Origin: Steromphala cineraria
Taxonomy: Eukaryota > Mollusca > Gastropoda > Trochida > Trochidae
Length of the DNA: 64,000 nt
Direction of reading: 5' to 3'
Assembly (NCBI GenBank): GCA_916613615.1
Contig: OU744724.1
Location: 34,173,607-34,237,606, forward strand
Shown here piece by piece: positions 38,678 to 50,300 of the stretch. A model generated the notes under the pieces. That model had not been told where the DNA came from and searched no databases. It was given only the letters and a program-made list of their open reading frames with translations. Positions within the stretch are counted from its first letter, which is position 1. Every line of letters begins with the position of its first letter. A program made the translations under genes and the position numbers.

Positions 38678-39051
38678 TATGTTAGCAGTGTGCATAACAA
38701 CAATATTGTTTCGTCATTTGATCAAACCGTCTTATGTTAGGTCTAATCACCTATTTAGCTGAATAGATTTATAACAGAGTTATCTTTAAACCGTTAAAAT
38801 GAATAAACAAAAATTTAATTTAAATTTTCTTTTTATTGTTCCCTTAGATTTCTTTGAAAAGATAACAACCACAAAACTATATACAAGTATGTGATAATAG
38901 CAGAGTTGAAATATTTATTGATATAAACAAAACTCACATTTCACACTCAATCAACATTCATTTACAGATTGGAAATAGAGGAGACCATTTTTTTTTTAAA
39001 TTAAACACAATCATTATGTCTTATGAAATTTTCAACTGTGAATGTTTCTTT

Positions 39052-39535
39052 TAGAATGATAAAAAGGTCTTTAATTTTTGGACCTTGTTTTTCAAGTTGC
39101 AAACATTATTATGTCTTTTAGTTGAAAGAAGAATATGGTTGATTATTGGTGTGGTACGTAAAGTATCAAACCAAACGACAAGGTTTTCAAATTCAATTTC
39201 AAATTCCAAAACAGTTTCCCCCACATCCCCAATAACCATTGTATAAACTTTCATTCATATCATAACAAACTATACATAAGTATTGTCAACAAGTTTAATT
39301 TTCTTAAGTTATTTTTCTATAAATGTTTCCAAGTAAAAATTTGATAGGAAATCAAGTATTTTCACATACTTTATAAAATTCCTATAGAAAGTTAATATCA
39401 AATGGCAATCAAAATTATTATCTTGAAATTCATTTTCCCATCTCTGGCAAATAGAAGGTAGAACGCTATCAGATAATTGGGTTTCTTTATTAAAAACATA
39501 ATTCTTGTGTTTATAAAAATTGGCATGCTAACAAT
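39052..39535 (-). pseudogene. Decayed LINE reverse-transcriptase C-terminus
   Basis: Minus-strand frames with a few stops give VLPSICQRWENEFQ near 39,460, a hydrophobic/aromatic run, then GETVLEF-IEFENLVVWFDT and NHILLSTKRHNN. The order and spacing resemble the C-terminal region of mollusc LINE polymerases (R/K-WE-F block; C-x2-C, ETIxH, ECxxVxxFW; N-x-ILLxTK). The Cys and His residues are largely lost or shifted into another frame, so it is a dead relic. The family call rests on pattern memory, not a search. Confidence 0.45.
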
Positions 39536-39768
39536 TTGAAGATGTTAAATTGGCTTGCCTTTGATTTGAATGGCTTGAAATAGATAATTGTTCACTTGCT
39601 GTTTACAAGCATAGGCCCCTATGCATAGCATTCTTTGTTAGTGGGCGAGTCATTCCATCATTTACAAAGCGCTTACAGCGGTGTAAGGGAGATTACTCCA
39701 AATGGTAAAATCATCACGCCTTCCACAAATACATTTCCTTGATATGCTCAATAACTTAATGATAACTT

Positions 39769-40090
39769 AATAATAATAATGTGCATACTTATATTGCGCC
39801 TTTTCCACGTCCTAAGACATGCTCAAAGCGCTACATTATTACCCCGAAGGAGTGTACTTTCATAGCTGCTATACTAAGAGCTGATCACGACCATGTAGGT
39901 CAGTACATCCAATTTTCGAGTACCCATTTTAACAGCTGGGTGAACTGAGTGCAATGGGGGTGAAGTGCCTTGCCCAGGGACACAACACAGGATGAGACCC
40001 AAGTCACAATTTTATTTTGTCTACCCCGGGATTCGAACCCGGGTCTTTGGCTTGAGAGGCCAGCATGCTAACAACTACACCACTGTGCTT
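39769..40090 (-). mobile_element. Full-length tRNA-derived SINE
   Basis: On the minus strand it starts with GCACAGTGGTGTAGTTGTTA (A-box-like TAGTTGTTAGCATG) and has a B box GGGTTCGAATCCCGG (complement of 40,026-40,041), the internal RNA polymerase III promoter. The body contains TGTGTCCCTGGGCAAGGCAC and CCCAGCTGTTAAAATGGGTA. The 3' end is GCGCTTTGAGCATGTC, GTGGAAAAGGCGCAATATAA and a (TTA)n tail. About 322 bp. The 3' end closely matches the LINE fragment at 52,764, suggesting that LINE class mobilises it. Confidence 0.88.
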
Positions 40091-40094
40091 CCAG

Positions 40095-43000
40095 TTGTCG
40101 AATTACTTAAACTTTTTTAATTTTACCATATTAAAAGATCGATGAATGAAAAATGAGTCATATATCAGACTAACAGAAAAATTAATTAAAGAAAAAGGTA
40201 AGATGATAAGAAATAATTGCGATGATGAGGCACATTATTAAACATATCATGATAAATGTTGAAGATATTTTAACTTACTTCTTAGATTTGATCCAATAAA
40301 GCGAAATCATGCTATCTGTTATTATCGCAATAACTCGTGTCTAGGCTTACACATATCATTCTCTGCACACGAACAACTCGCATCCTACCTTCCAAAGGAT
40401 TACGGCCTAATCCGTCTTCTGTTAAAATTGTCTGTGTTTATCAAATCATCTCCATATTTTGTATTTTAATTCGGAACAGTTTTGTAAATATTGTTGCAAT
40501 TTTCAAGAGATAGTAATTAAATTGTTTTCTCACCTATTTCTTTCCATTTAACATTTGCTCTCATATGGATAAATTATTTAGGCCAACTCTTAAATACAAT
40601 ATCGAAATGAAGATGATAAGTTGAACCATCCTAACTTCAAGTGATCAAAATAAAATGAACGAGAGTCCAAAGACCCTTTTTATCTTATTATCCAGCATTG
40701 AGTAAGCCAATTAACACCTAAAATCCCAATACCGATCGGTGGAATGGATTTTTCTTTACTGAAATTACAAATTCGACGGTACCTGCGTTGCAAATTATTA
40801 GAAAAATAAACTTATTTGAAATACTAGACAAATGTTATGGATAACAACGTCTTTATTGATTTCTCACGACGTTTCTGGGCCAATTCTTCAAGTTCCCTTC
40901 TTCAGGTGACTAATTCAGAAACGTCGTGAGAAATCAATAAACAAGTTGTTATCCATAACATTTGCCTTGATTATCACACCAACTTCTAAATGCCATTGAA
41001 GAATTTCAACTTATTTGAAATTTATAGAATATTATGGAAGAAATGTTAAAAAGCATTCAATGTATAATCTATTACAAAATGTTTCACATCAATTCAAACT
41101 GCTTGTTTCTGACACATTTTGGGGTTTAAACGTTAAAAATTGCATAGGACACGCTAGTATAGAAACTTGTTCTTTTTACAATGTCGGCAATGCGTTTATC
41201 AATAGATCATGTTTGTTTAATATAGAATAAATCTTGTGTTAGCAACTGGAAAAAGGGACAGCACAGTTAAGAATGTTTGACCCACATCAAGGTTCAAAAT
41301 AATTTAGTATGGCAAGAGTGACTTCCCTTTAATCGATAGTCTTCCTTTTGGATATATTAGATCTTGTTAACGGATACCAAATGTCATTATAACAATGATC
41401 TTTGCATAAATCTATACCGCTATATCAGTTGTGTATGGGCAAACGTCTTCAGCATATTGCGCGTATGTATACATCTTAAAGCACCGTTTTAGAAACAATA
41501 CAATGCATTGAAGAGCAACGTATCTGAGAAGTACGGAATTGTGTTTGTGAAAAATATTTCCTTACTGTCAAATTTCTATTATTGTTAACAAAAATGTTAT
41601 TACACTTATTCATAATCATTGACATAATTTATCCATTTAAATCAAAAGAAATATATGATATAACTATTTGAGTTTTTGTCTTTTACTCTTTAATCGTGTG
41701 TTTGGTGTTATTTCTGTATCGTTGTCTTTTTGCGTTTGGTACTTCATTGAACTGTAACCAGATCCATTATTGCATATCTTAAAATAGGTAGATGAACGGC
41801 ACGAGGTCTTGATTATATTTAAAAAATCTTAATCCCTACAAAATACCATCATTTGGTCACATAAAATGGCGCATTGGCATTTTGTACAATTTCTGCATAT
41901 TTGAAACCAGGCGGCAAACTAGAAGACAATTAGGCAATTGAAAAAAGTAGTGCACGGATATTGGGTGAATCAGAACAATATTATTTTTTAGGCGTGCCAA
42001 ATCTAGTAGAACTAAGAAATAATGTGTCCATTCGCGGTGATTAGAGTCAATATTTCATTTAAATCAACCAATCAGAAACAAGTATTTTCCCGAAATCATA
42101 TTGCAATACTTGATATTATTGATCAACATAAAATATGACACCATTAATGGTAATTTTAGACAATGGAACGCTTTTTTAAATTTCGACATTTTTCTCTCTT
42201 TGATTCATTTGTTTTCAGTAAATCTCAATCTGCTGAATGTGGACCGATATTATAAGTCAATAACAGTAATACGGAAATATTGAGTTATATTTTAGCAGAG
42301 ATCAATAAGCAGTTTATTTCTTCACCGTTTCTACATTTCTCTACTGGCAGCTTGATATGAAGCAGTCATCATTACCAACAGGGCAAAATTTGGAATGAAA
42401 AGAAAGCAAGACTTTTGAAGTCTAGAAAACCATTTCTCTTTGGCTTTTGTCCATCATTTTAGGAAATGTTATCAATAGGCTCTAGCTAGCCTATTGGTTA
42501 GATCGTCACTGATTCTAATCATGTGTGCGGGCATATATGTTGCTCACAAGAAATGATAGGCCTATAGATACTGCCTATCTCGCGAAAGGGATACATATAT
42601 ATATATATATTTAGTGATTACTGTCATGGTTAAATTGAGCCGGCAGGAACTAACAGTTAAAGTGTTTGCAATATTTCGATATTTGTACTAATCATGATAT
42701 GAAACAAATACTTCCATCATCTATAAAATATAAATAGCGTGTTCTTTTTAAAAAAAATTATTTATCGTTTATTAGTTTTCAAGACTTCAATAATTCACAC
42801 ATCATTATTTCCATTTCATTTTACCTTATGAAGAAGCAGTCATAAAGGCCTACACATAAATGCGCGTTATTCACTTTAAAGAACCAGATTTTTTGTTTTT
42901 CCCATGCGTTATACCATGTGACCCTGGATTTTTTATTCGAATTGCTAGAAGGCCTCAAGGGCCTACAAGATAATTGAAGATGAAAGTATGAGCCCTAGGC

Positions 43001-43190
43001 TAAATATGCTACCTGAGTTTTACGGCTTTTAAACAAGAACTTGGTCGTTTATTACTTGTCAAGGAAGCGACCTGGCTGTAGCAATAAGATATGCTGGTAT
43101 GCTCATATAAGTCAGTTGAATTTCCATTAGGAACAAAAGTAAAATCTAACAATTCTCACATGCATAGTCTTGAAAGTTTATCAAAAAAAA
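40095..43190. other. Non-coding AT-rich sequence with one foldback
   Basis: No gene recognised apart from chance frames (a 71-codon one at 41,015 and a 60-codon one at 42,101). It contains the foldback at 40,829-40,964 (separate entry) and a short (TA)n run near 42,593-42,611. Confidence 0.5.
40829..40964. mobile_element. Foldback element (family B)
   Basis: Inverted arms of about 48 bp: CAAATGTTATGGATAACAAC continuing through TTTATTGATTTCTCACGACG to TTTCTG, and the mirrored right arm from CAGAAACGTCGTGAGAAATC to GTTATCCATAACATTTG. They are separated by a loop of about 40 bp. A 3-4 nt indel is the main difference between arms. The GGATAACAAC core also occurs in the remnant at 13,825. Non-autonomous; superfamily unknown. 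Confidence 0.85.
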
Positions 43191-43200
43191 ATTTCTTTAA

Positions 43201-43880
43201 AGGGGCAGTAGCACGTTTTTTGACAATTTTATATTTTCAATTTTTCACTGATAACTATAAGTTAATGCTAAATGTATTACCTTGATAGTATCATAAATCT
43301 CATAACACAAACCAATCATCCGTAGTCAGAGAACAAAGTATGAGGATTCACATAAAATCCATTGGCAGCCATTTTTGTGTGAACACCTTTAATTCATTTT
43401 GTATATTTGATTTATTACTGCTCCATTTAGTTTTTATACATTATTTAAAGGGGCAGTAGCACGTTTTTTGATAATTTTATATTTTAAATATTTCACTGAT
43501 AATTGTAAGGTAATGCTAAATGTATTACTTTGACAGTGTCAAAACTCACATTACACAAGCCAATCATCCATAGTCAGAGGACAAAGTATGGAGATTCACA
43601 TGAAATCCATTGGCGGCCATTTTTGTGTGAACACCTTTAATTCATTTTGTGTAAGAAAAAGGAATCGCATGGCTAAACTTTACCTTATATATTTAATTCA
43701 GTGCTGCTTCATATAGTTTAAATACATTTTCATTCAATTGGAACCATTAATTTTCATTTTCCTGACATCACCTTATATTCCCCATAAAAACGTGCTACTG
43801 CCCCTTTAAAGATTGGAACCATTTATTTTCATTTTCCTGACATCACCTTATATTCCCCCTAAAAACGTGCTACTGCCCCT
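43201..43880. mobile_element. TTAA MITE (family A, copy 3) interrupted by copy 4
   Basis: The outer copy begins AGGGGCAGTAGCACG after TTAA (43,197-43,200), runs to about 43,444, and resumes at about 43,810 (GATTGGAACCATTTATTTTC). It ends CGTGCTACTGCCCCT at 43,880, before TTAA (43,881-43,884). The break is exactly filled by a second member of the same family. Confidence 0.85.
43449..43805. mobile_element. TTAA MITE (family A, copy 4), nested
   Basis: A complete 357-bp copy with AGGGGCAGTAGCACG and CGTGCTACTGCCCCT ends, flanked by TTAA at 43,445-43,448 and 43,806-43,809. It sits inside copy 3, so it inserted later. The interior matches the copy at 3,709 closely (TTGGCGGCCATTTTTGTGTG, CAATTGGAACCATTAATTTT). 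Confidence 0.9.
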
Positions 43881-43885
43881 TTAAA

Positions 43886-44214
43886 CATATTTAACAATTA
43901 AATCCTGCTTACATGCGTAACATGTTATCCTCTAACAATCACGATCAACTTCTGGTTTTCGAACTAATACAGTAATTGTAAAAAATAATTTCCACCAGTT
44001 TAATTTTCATTTTAGTGGTGATCAAAGGACGTTAACAGCATTACCTCCCTTACAAAAACAAAGACCAGCATGAGTTATCTGCTCCTTATTATCCATTAGT
44101 TAGTGTTTGCCACCCACTTTATCAAAGCATGCTTTTTACAGTCATAATTAGAACGTCGAGGATGTAAACTGGATATTCAATGTCTTCTGCGTCGACAGGA
44201 GACATATTTGAATC
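43886..44214 (+). promoter_or_regulatory. Presumed WDR81 upstream region / 5' UTR
   Basis: The 330 bp between the nested MITE pair and the first coding ATG. No TATA box or clear initiator is visible. A short GC-richer patch follows at the exon itself. A transcription start may lie here, or further upstream with a spliced leader exon; sequence alone does not decide. Confidence 0.3.
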
Positions 44215-44301
44215 ATGGATATTATTTCTGTGGTATCCGAGAAGCTCTCGCTGCCCCGCCATCACATTGGTTTTCTGTCAAAAACAAGAATCGTCTGCAT
44301 C
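44215..44301 (+). CDS. WDR81: WDR81 coding exon 1 (start codon)
   Basis: ATG at 44,215 (context AATCATGG, with G at +4) opens 29 codons, beginning MDIISVVSEKLSL and ending TRIVCI, before the donor GTAAGT at 44,302. The residues parallel the vertebrate WDR81 start (hydrophobic SVE-LS pattern, then a short beta-like run before the W-L-x-x-L motif of exon 2). Exon 2 continues in phase 0. The 5' untranslated region and promoter probably lie in 43,886-44,214; no TATA box is evident. Confidence 0.82.
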
Positions 44302-47300
44302 GTAAGTTTTGTTTACCTTTAATTCATGTCACATGTGGTAGTCACATGGGCCACATTGAATGACTTAATTAGTTCATATACGTTTGTTTTCACATCTGTT
44401 TCAATATTGTTCCGATTTCAGAAAAATTGTTGTTGTTTTCAACTGTAAAACTGATAATAAAATGAAATATGAAGGGAATTTGACAGAAGAACGTTATCTT
44501 GATATGGTTATATAAGACCATTTATTCAGTCATGCAAACCATGTTTGTTACATAATAGCATTTCAGAATGTGCACTGGCTGTTGTTTATGACATTTTTGC
44601 ATTTAAATTGAGCATTTCTGTAGATGTTGAGACTATTTAGTGTTTTTCATTGCATTGTTGTTGCAATGTGAGAATAAGGTTTCTTATAAAATATGTGTGT
44701 TTTTAACTCTTGTATAACTCACAAGACAGAAAACGACAAGATAAGCACACCAAAATTACACTACATTAACATTGGAAAAAGTTTTAGATTGTATTTTTTT
44801 GTTTCCTGAACTTATTGCTGAACCACAATGTACCTACTCACAGTGTTGTTCATAGATTACTCAAGTTATCAGTGTTGAATTAGTCTTATTATATATTAGC
44901 CATTTGAACTAGTGTCTTCCTAAAACTAAAAGCCCAATCGCATTCCAGCTATCAAACCTATTGAACTGAACATATTGTTTGAAAATGAAGCACGTCCTTA
45001 GGACTACCTGTAATTATAATTTCTACTAGCATTCGGCTACCAGACTAATGCTAATTTTAACTGTTTACTAGATGCTATTCATTGAGAAAGAATACTGTAA
45101 GTAATGATAATAATAATGAATAGCTTTTATGTAGCATCAAATATTACACATGCTCTATTACCATGGTCTACCAAAGTTGACACATCCGTCGCTTGAAGGT
45201 CATCACCAACACAACTTTTTACCAGGGACCCATTTCCTGCTGGGTGAACAGAGGCACATTTTGATTAAAATTTCTTGCAAAAGTTAATGCCACAAGTATT
45301 TAAAAACATGTTTCAATTTGAGGCAGGGAATAACCCTTAAAACTCGTAGTTTATCCATCAATAGCATGGTTGACCCATCAATCTGGTGAGCTGAACCAAA
45401 ATTAAACTTCACCGAAAGCCGTCAACTGAACTTTTTGTCTTCTCAGCTGTTGACAGCTCCCTCATGAAAAAAAAAAGACTCATATAATGACTTCCTACTC
45501 AGTTTATCATCATAGAATTGTGTTACAAGCTGATGTTTTTATTGTTTAATCGATGTTGCCCAAAATATTACAAAATAAGCAATTGTTATGAGGGGAAGAC
45601 TCATTGAAAGTTCCTTCACAGGTGTCCAATGATTGGCTGAGACCATTATACCATGGACGTCTACCGTCCCTTCAGGGGCTGGATGTGTTGGGACAGGCAG
45701 AGGCGGAACAGTATCTGGCAGGGTCCTGCATCAAACTACCCAAACCATGGAGGAAGATCACCATCAAGGTCATACACAAGACACTTGAGCAGGTTTCATT
45801 GTAAGTATGTTGTGGCCTTTCATAGACTTAATCTTGAGGTTTGACAATACATATATTTGAATATTTCATTTTTTTAAAATCTGATTTCATATATTTCACC
45901 AGGTATCATTTATATTTTCGCCAAACGTCATTGATCTACCACATTTGACTTTACCCTTAAAAAAACTAAAATGGGAAAGGTTTCGTATTTTCAACACAAA
46001 AAATACCTAATTGGCTAGGCGTTATGTGATATCATCTTGTGACTTAGGGGGAAGTTGTAATATTTGTAGCTAGCCACCCTGTAAATATAAACAAAACTGT
46101 ACTTCCTTGTTAAAAGGAAAAGTGTTCAGGTCAATGAAAAGTATTATGATACTTATGTATACATCACAGATAAAGTGTCATGAATATGTCTTGTGATATT
46201 ATGTAATGAAATCATACTATGTTGAATGATTAAATATTTCGTATAAGATGACTTAGAATTTGTTTAAAAGTGATAATGTTTTAATGCATAAATGCTATTT
46301 CTCAACATATACACATAATTTATTCATGTAGATATCCTTACAGCTAAGGCATGCATACGATTCAGAAGTCTTTTTCTGAAGATATATGAACCACTGCCAG
46401 TAAGCCTAAAGTTGATTTGTACACTGCATGTTCATAATCATTCAAAACACTCCTTATTATCAATAAGTCTTTTTTACATTCATAGTTTGAAAGAAGGACC
46501 ATTGTACCCAACATCAGTGGCAAAATCGCTCTTTGAGCATTTATCAACCACAGCTCACGACAACTACAGGAATCTTTGGATGGATGCATACAAGAGATTT
46601 GGTGGAAACCAGGAGGAACATGAAAGACATGGGACTCAAGATGTAAGAAACACTAAGTTATCATTGCAATTTTTAGACTTAATTACATTATTTTTATATG
46701 ACCATTGCACTAATAATGTTGATACGTATAAGGTGGACTTCCCGTTAAAGCTACTACACACAAGTATTAACCTGACAAAATTTTACTTCCATAGCAGCTA
46801 CTTTCCAGGTACCCATTAAAACAGTTTGGCAGACTGAGTGCAATGTTGATGAAGCTTCTTGCACATGGATGCAACATCACACCCTGGTCACAAGTTCCAC
46901 AGGAATTCAAACCCTAGGCTTTCTGTGTGTGAGGCAAACTAATAGCAACACCATTTTGATTCACAGTGTATATTACACAGTAAAGATAAACACACCCCGT
47001 CTGTCATACTATTAAAAAAATTTCATGTTTAATTCTCATTGATAGGTTTTATTGATGGGGGATATAGCTATCAATTGTTTTGTAAAATTATTAAGAAAAC
47101 TTTGATTTTCTTCCAGTTTGGAACCTACCTTAAGCAGTATTTGTGGAGATTCCAATCATCCGTCTCTATCAATCTGGAAACGCTATCTTCAAGCATGGAG
47201 GTTGACAAAGAGGAGAAGATCACAGATCCTAACATATTACCAATCCACGTGTACCTGGAGTCCTGCCAGTTTGTGTTCCTAGTCCAGCCGTTCCTTCCCT

Positions 47301-50300
47301 ACACGCTGAGCGACATCATCTCGTACAGTCCGGCGGTGTTCAACTCCTCCCACATGCTCACCCTCTTCACTCTCTACCAGGTTCTGCAAGCCATGAAGTC
47401 TTTCCATGAAAAGGGACTTTCTATGGGAGACACAGCTATGCACAATATTGTGCTCGATAGTAAATTCTGGTTATATGTCACTATGCCACAAATCCATTCT
47501 TTGCATTCCTATAACAAGGTATTTGAAAAAGAGGAAGAACAGCTTGAACAAAGTCTGGACAATTCTTGTGCAAAAGATATATCCAAGTCATCTGTGTTTT
47601 CTGCTAGTTTACAAGGTAAATTGTTAGGAAGCAGTACACCTAAGAGAGAGAAGGGTTTGCCCATTGAAGAAAAGAAATCCAAGTTTGCTGAGAGACCAAT
47701 GAGTCCAAAACTGTTTGACTCTGTTGCCAAGAGAAGTTCAGGGTTAGAGCAGCTATCTTCAGTCCACAGTCCACTCGATCAGGGAGGATCTTTGTGTCCT
47801 GAAGGAGAGAAGTATTGGACAGAGGCATGTGAGTTCCTTGCATCATGTCAGTACAGGCAGTACGAAATAGAAGACCTCCCTAATGTTGTCGCAGATTGGG
47901 TCAACAGAAAAATCACCAACTTTAAGTATTTGATGATACTCAACCATCTGGCAGGAAGGAAGATGGGGGATCCAAACAACCATCCTGTATTGCCATGGAT
48001 CATGGATTTCACATTTCCAAATGATGGATACAGAGATTTAAGCATGTCCAAGTTCCGGTTGAACAAAGGTGACAGCCAGTTGGACTTCACCTACAACACT
48101 ATGCCAGCACTATCAGACGACGGAGAGCAGGTTCCCCACCATGTCTCTGATGTGCTCTCAGACATTACGTACTACGTGTACAAGGCCAGGAGGACCTCCA
48201 AGTCTGTCCTCTGCTCCCACGTGAGGACCAAGTGGGTCCCGCACGAGTACCCGAGCAGTCTCCAAAGGCTACAGGAGTGGACGCCAGACGAGTGTATCCC
48301 AGAGTTCTACACAGACCCGACTCTCTTCTCGTCGATACATGAGGATCTACCAGACCTGGAGATACCTAGCTGGAGTTCCTCAACACAGGATTTCATCATC
48401 AAACACATATCGGCCCTGGAGAGTGATAAGATCTCAGAGTCACTACATCAGTGGATTGATCTCACATTCGGGCAGAAGGTAAGTGGGTCATTGATTACAA
48501 CTCATTTTTTTAGCTCATCAGGACTGAAAGTCCAGATGGGCTTATGGCATGGCCCGTCGTCCGTCGTCCGTCCGTCCGTAACTTTTGACACTTTCGACTT
48601 CTTCTCATGAACCATACACATTAGAGAGCTGAAATTTTGTGTACAGGTACCTTAGCATATGGAGATTCTAATTTGTAACTTTGGTGACCCTGTGACCCCA
48701 AATAGGGTCACAGGGGTCACAACTTTAAAAACCTATTTTCATCTTCTTCTCCAGTTCCAAAAGGACTAGAGAGTTAAAAATGATATGTGCAGACTCCTTG
48801 GACAATGGGGATTGTAATTTGTAACTTTGTTGACCCTGTGACCCCAAATAGGGTCACAGGGTTCACAACCTTAAAAACCTATTTTCATCTTCTTCTCCAG
48901 TTCCAAAAAAAGTGAGAGTTAAACATGATATGTGCAGACTCCTTGGACAATGGGGATTGTAATTTGTAACTTTGGTGACCCTGTGACCCCAAATAGGGAA
49001 ACAGGGGTCACAACCTTTAAAACCTATATTCATATTCTTCTCCAGTTCTAAAAGGACTAGAGAGTTAAAAATGATATGTGCAGACTCCTTGGACAATGGG
49101 GATTCTAATTTGTAACTTTGTTGACCCTGTGACCCCAAATAGGGTCACAGGGGTCACAACCTTAAAAACCTATTTTCATCTTCTTCTTAAGTTCCAAAAG
49201 GTCTAGAGAGCTGAAATGATATGTGCAGACTCCTTGGCCAATGGGGATTCTAAACTGTAGATTTCGTGACCCCATGACCCCAAATAGGGTCACAGGGGTC
49301 ACAACATTAAAAACCTATTTTCATCTTCTTCTCCAGTTCCAAAAGGACTAGAGAGTTAAAAATGATATGTGCAGACTCCTTGGACAATGGGGATTCTAAT
49401 TTGTAACTTTGTTGACCCTGTGACCCCAAATAGGGTCACAGGGTTCACAACCTTTAAAACCTATTTTCATCTTCTTCTCCAGTTCCAAAAAAAGTAGAGA
49501 GTTAAACATGATATGTGCAGACTCCTTGGACAATGGGGATTGTAATTTGTAACTTTGGTGACCCTGTGACCCCAAATAGGGAAACAGGGGTCACAACCTT
49601 TAAAACCTATATTCATCTTCTTCTCCAGTTCTAAAAGGACTAGAGAGTTAAAAATGATATGTGCAGACTCCTTGGATAATGGGGATTCTAATTTGTAACT
49701 TTGTTGACCCTGTGACCCCAAATAGGGTCACAGGGGTCACAACCTTAAAAACCTATTTTCATCTTCTTCTTAAGTTCCAAAAGGTCTAGAGAGCTGAAAT
49801 GATATGTGCAGACTCCTTGGCCAATGGGGATTCTAAACTGTAGATTTCGTGACCCCATGACCCCAAATAGGGTCACAGGGGTCACAACATTAAAAACCTA
49901 TTTTCATCTTCTTCTCCAGTTCCAAAAGGACTAGAGAGTTAAAAATGATATGTGCAGACTCCTTGGACAATGGGGATTCTAATTTGTAACTTTGTTGACC
50001 CTGTGACCCCAAATAGGGTCACAGGGTTCACAACCTTTAAAACCTATTTTCATCTTCTTCTCCAGTTCCAAAAAAAGTAGAGAGTTAAACATGATATGTG
50101 CAGACTCCTTGGACAATGGGGATTGTAATTTGTAACTTTGGTGACCCTGTGACCCCAAATAGGGAAACAGGGGTCACAACCTTTAAAACCTATATTCATC
50201 TTCTTCTCCAGTTCTAAAAAGACTAGAGAGTTAAAAATGATATGTGCAGACTCCTTGGACAATGGGGATTCTAATTTGTAACTTTGTTGACCCTGTGACC

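Noticed and set aside
40026..40090. Possible functional tRNA gene (A and B boxes present)
   Set aside because: The B box is intact, but the head does not close into a clover-leaf acceptor stem and it continues into a SINE body and TTA tail, so it is a SINE head.
45604..45621. Frame start just before WDR81 exon 2 as a translation start
   Set aside because: The codon is TTG, not ATG, and the acceptor CCTTCACAG at 45,621 joins the exon to the upstream ATG exon in phase.
47039..47116. Upstream extension of the large WDR81 frame to an ATG at 47,039
   Set aside because: The acceptor TTTTCTTCCAG ending at 47,116 restores phase with exon 3, and the true N-terminus is encoded by exons 1-3. The upstream codons are intron.
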